From contig VSNQ01000188.1 of the NCBI GenBank assembly GCA_009774395.1, positions 1 through 6,432 on the forward strand: a stretch of DNA of 6,432 nucleotides, given 5' to 3'. The DNA comes from Lachnospiraceae bacterium (GTDB lineage: Bacteria > Bacillota > Clostridia > Lachnospirales > Lachnospiraceae). The notes beneath the pieces are model-generated. The model made no database searches and was not told where the DNA came from. It saw nothing but the letters and a program-made list of their open reading frames with translations. The stretch's first letter is position 1, and each line of letters starts with the position of its first letter. The position numbers and the translations under genes are program-made. Below, piece by piece: positions 5,206-6,432 of this stretch.

Positions 5206-6432
5206 TGCGAAGCACCGTGTCCTGCGCCGCGGGGAGTCCGTCCGGGCGGACGGGAAGTACCAGTTCAAGTACCACATAAACGGGAAACCGCATTTTGTGT
5301 ACAGTTGGAGGCTGGAGCCGACGGATAAGCTGCCGGTGGGGAAAAAGCCATGCCTTTCGTTACGGGAACTGGAGAAGCAGACCGGGTATGGCCTCGATAC
5401 GCTTTCAGACCCGATGGGGAAAAACATAACTGTCGGGGAACTGGTGGAGCGTTATTTATGCACCAAGACAGGGGTAAAGCCGAACACGCTCGCCAATTAC
5501 AATTTTGTGCAGAACCTTTTGAAGAAGGAAATTTTCAGTGAGAAAAAGATTTCACAGATTAAGACATCAGATGTAAAGTTGTTTTTGATAAAACTGCAGC
5601 AGGATGGGAAAGGCTACAGCACCATCAAAACAGTCCGGGGAGTCCTCCGGCCGGCGTTTCAGATGGCGGTGGATGATGATGTTCTGCATAAGAACCCATT
5701 CGGCTTTGAACTGGCAACAGTGGTGGTGAATGACAGCGTGACAAGGGAGGCAGTTACCAAAGATCAGATGAGGAAATTCCTCAAGTTTGTCCATGATGAC
5801 AATGTCTACTGTAAATATTACGAAGTGGTTTATATCCTCTTCCATACGGGACTGAGGATTTCGGAGTTTTGCGGTCTGACTTTGCGGGATGTTGACCTGG
5901 AAAACAAAATCCTTAATATTGACCACCAGCTCCAGCGGACTGCGAACATGAAGCTGGTGATTGAGTCTACGAAGACAAATGCGGGAACGAGAAAGCTGCC
6001 CATAACGGAGGATGTTGCCGAATGCTTCCGGGGCATCATTGAGGACAGGGAGCCGCCGAGGTTTGAAAAGGTGATTGACGGGTACAGCGGATTCCTTTTT
6101 TTGGATAAGGACTGCAACCCGCTGGTGGCGATGCACTGGAAACACCGTTTCAACCATATGGTCAAGAGGTATAACGATATCTACCGGGTGCAGATGCCGA
6201 ACATCACGCCTCATGTCTGCCGCCACACTTACTGCGGCAACATGGCAAAGTCGGGAATGAATCCAAAGACGCTCCAGTACCTGATGGGGCATAGCGATAT
6301 CGGGGTGACGCTGAATACATACACGCACCTTGGATTGGAGGATGCTGCGGATGAACTGAAGCGGATGGAAGATTTGGAGGTAGCGAGGAAGGAACTGGAA
6401 AAGGCGAAGGGTGAAAAGCCTGTGTCGCAGAA
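5174..6432 (+). CDS. int: Tyrosine recombinase/integrase, Tn916 Int family (3' end beyond window)
   Basis: The enzyme catalyses site-specific integration and excision of an integrative element through a covalent 3'-phosphotyrosine intermediate. From ATG 5174, 419 codons are visible with no stop before the edge; Tn916 Int has 405, so little can be missing. Residues 1 to about 80 match the arm-type DNA-binding domain (GKYQFKYHINGKPHFVYSW), about 85-175 the SAM-like core-binding domain (from ITVGELVERYL), and about 185-400 the catalytic domain. All catalytic residues are present: R228 in TGLRISE, K267 in ESTKTN, H347 and R350 in HVCRH, H373 in MGHSDI and Y383 in NTYTH. Their spacing is very close to Tn916 Int as I recall it. 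The start is preceded by GAAAGGGAGG (5154-5163) with 10-nt spacing and lies inside xis. The charged C-terminal tail (after about residue 400) is somewhat longer than in Tn916. The gene appears intact and functional. Confidence 0.95.
   Translation, partial: MAAGKTKARRDAKHRVLRRGESVRADGKYQFKYHINGKPHFVYSWRLEPTDKLPVGKKPCLSLRELEKQTGYGLDTLSDPMGKNITVGELVERYLCTKTGVKPNTLANYNFVQNLLKKEIFSEKKISQIKTSDVKLFLIKLQQDGKGYSTIKTVRGVLRPAFQMAVDDDVLHKNPFGFELATVVVNDSVTREAVTKDQMRKFLKFVHDDNVYCKYYEVVYILFHTGLRISEFCGLTLRDVDLENKILNIDHQLQRTANMKLVIESTKTNAGTRKLPITEDVAECFRGIIEDREPPRFEKVIDGYSGFLFLDKDCNPLVAMHWKHRFNHMVKRYNDIYRVQMPNITPHVCRHTYCGNMAKSGMNPKTLQYLMGHSDIGVTLNTYTHLGLEDAADELKRMEDLEVARKELEKAKGEKPVSQ

Larger units (their letters stand above)
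4963..6432 (+). mobile_element. Recombination module (xis-int) of a Tn916-like integrative element, right end cut by window
   Basis: A small excisionase-like gene followed by an overlapping tyrosine integrase is the arrangement at one end of Tn916/Tn1549-like integrative and conjugative elements. In that family the attachment site lies shortly downstream of int. Here int is still open at the window edge, so the attachment end is not visible. Upstream genes on the same strand (BREX, methyltransferases, IS110 remnant) would then be inside the element as cargo, but no conjugation or relaxase gene is in view to confirm this. Confidence 0.75.

Noticed and set aside
5567..6328. A 253-codon open frame on the minus strand
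   Set aside because: It lies wholly opposite the catalytic part of the integrase, whose family motifs are unmistakable on the plus strand; the minus translation is His/Arg/Val-rich with no recognisable domain.
1..6432. CRISPR array, tRNA, rRNA or toxin-antitoxin pair
   Set aside because: No spaced direct repeats, no tRNA-like cloverleaf or rRNA sequence and no recognisable toxin or antitoxin was seen on either strand.

Overview
The window looks like accessory DNA from a gut-type Firmicute, most likely of the Clostridia/Lachnospiraceae group. This rests on the gene style, the purine-rich ribosome binding sites, the BREX type 1 proteins and the Tn916-type recombination genes; no rRNA or housekeeping gene is present to fix the taxon. 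All supported genes lie on the + strand.

Layout. Bases 1-110 hold no gene, but they carry a short 11-bp tandem repeat just ahead of a strong ribosome binding site. Bases 111-2837 encode a full-length PglZ type A phosphatase of a BREX type 1 phage-exclusion system, with an odd 27-codon Gly/Arg-rich in-frame insert full of small palindromes. Directly downstream, where brxL closes the usual BREX-1 operon (brxA-brxB-brxC-pglX-pglZ-brxL), only scraps of brxL remain. They are an N-terminal piece (2859 to about 3110) joined out of frame to a Walker-B-region piece (about 3107-3258); the Walker A region between them and the rest of the gene after them are gone. The second piece runs straight into the C-terminal third of an amino-methyltransferase (3255-3632, with an internal TAG). 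This overlaps the N-terminus of a cytosine-5 DNA methyltransferase (3616 to about 3893). That gene breaks off into a decayed IS110-family transposase (about 3969-4731), which lacks its N-terminal domain and has a 4-bp duplication frameshift and an in-frame TAG. After a 231-bp spacer come a small excisionase (4963-5205) and a tyrosine integrase of the Tn916 Int family (5174 to the window edge), overlapping by 32 bp and apparently intact.

How it fits together. The right end is the recombination module of a Tn916-like integrative element. In that family int lies next to one attachment end, so the element end is expected just past this window, and BREX, the methyltransferases and the IS would then be cargo (inference). 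The middle 0.8-1.6 kb is a deletion and rearrangement scar made of pieces of at least four genes. The BREX system has lost BrxL, which is reported as needed for phage exclusion but not for methylation in a characterised BREX-1 system, so it is probably defective for defence unless brxL exists elsewhere. I see a decayed known system and some unexplained small sequence structures, not a clearly new system.
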